This document shows positions 6,266-6,428 of a stretch of DNA of 6,428 bases, piece by piece. Position 1 is the stretch's first letter; each line of letters begins with the position of its first letter. The notes under the pieces were generated by a model, which was given only the letters and a program-made list of their open reading frames with translations, was not told the origin of the DNA and did not search any database. The position numbers were made by a program, and so were the translations under genes. Source of the DNA: a bacterium (GTDB lineage: Bacteria > Zixibacteria > MSB-5A5 > GN15 > FEB-12); NCBI GenBank assembly GCA_030629485.1, contig DAOVOW010000117.1, forward strand, positions 1 through 6,428, written 5' to 3'.

Positions 6266-6428
6266 TCACTGCTGGTGCAGGTGGATCTTCTTGCGTTTGT
6301 AGTCGATGGTGATCTTGTGGTGATGGAGAAAGCTGGCGCCCAGTATACCCTCGAACTTTGCCCCTTGCGCCGACTGGCGCAGGTTCTGCAAATCGCGTAC
6401 AGTGACCACTACACGATTGGACATCACC
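6266..6428 (-). CDS. C-terminal part of a retropepsin-like (clan AA) aspartic protease, partial
   Basis: Reading the complement from the right edge gives an open frame of 53 codons that ends in TGA at 6268-6266; the start lies outside the window. The visible tail contains F-E-G-I-L-G-A-S-F-L-H-H-H-K-I-T-I-D-Y-K followed by R-K-K-I-H-L. This matches the end of bacterial gag-like or clan AA aspartic proteases, in which a (D/E)-G-I-L-G-x-x-F-L stretch is followed by a strand of the type I-D-Y. The catalytic D-T/S-G motif would be upstream and cannot be seen, so activity cannot be judged. Such bacterial proteins are often secreted or membrane-anchored, which is not testable here. The gene runs towards the HDOD pair and is therefore a separate transcription unit. 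Confidence 0.75.
   Translation of the reverse strand, partial: VMSNRVVVTVRDLQNLRQSAQGAKFEGILGASFLHHHKITIDYKRKKIHLHQQ

Overview
The window reads as ordinary bacterial chromosome: dense same-strand genes, good Shine-Dalgarno sequences, moderate-to-high GC by eye (I did not count it), and no mobile element, CRISPR array, rRNA or tRNA that I can see. A proton-channel/TonB energy-transduction cluster implies a diderm (two-membrane) bacterium. The TonB juxtamembrane motif (Y-Q-R just before the membrane helix), the tandem ExbD genes and the HDOD regulators suggest a lineage of the FCB group or an uncultured relative such as Zixibacteria. That placement is inference from style only.

Layout. Bases 18-239 encode a small two-helix membrane protein whose reading frame is still open at the left edge. 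Then come exbB (270-1028, GTG start), exbD1 (1032-1508), exbD2 (1576-2232), tonB1 (2235-2960) and tonB2 (3020-3790), closely spaced and all on the + strand. Together they give a MotA/TolQ/ExbB-type channel, two different ExbD/TolR-type plug subunits and two different TonB-type periplasm-spanning arms. No outer-membrane receptor or substrate-binding gene is visible, so the driven process (nutrient uptake, envelope maintenance or motility) cannot be read from the window.

After a 78-base gap with a weak hairpin and a possible -10 box lie two HDOD signalling genes (3869-4738 and 4735-6201) that overlap by ATGA. The first is a stand-alone HDOD domain that keeps the histidines and aspartate of an HD site. 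The second is HDOD plus a C-terminal GAF domain and has lost one of those histidines. They look like a co-translated regulatory pair. Nothing in the sequence ties them functionally to the TonB cluster beyond adjacency.

At the right edge a convergent gene on the - strand (6266 to beyond the window end) contributes its last 53 codons. They match the C-terminal part of a retropepsin-like (clan AA) aspartic protease. No known system is broken or obviously new here. The most unusual points are the doubled ExbD and TonB components with different linkers, the possible small-membrane-protein partner, and the missing TonB membrane-helix histidine.
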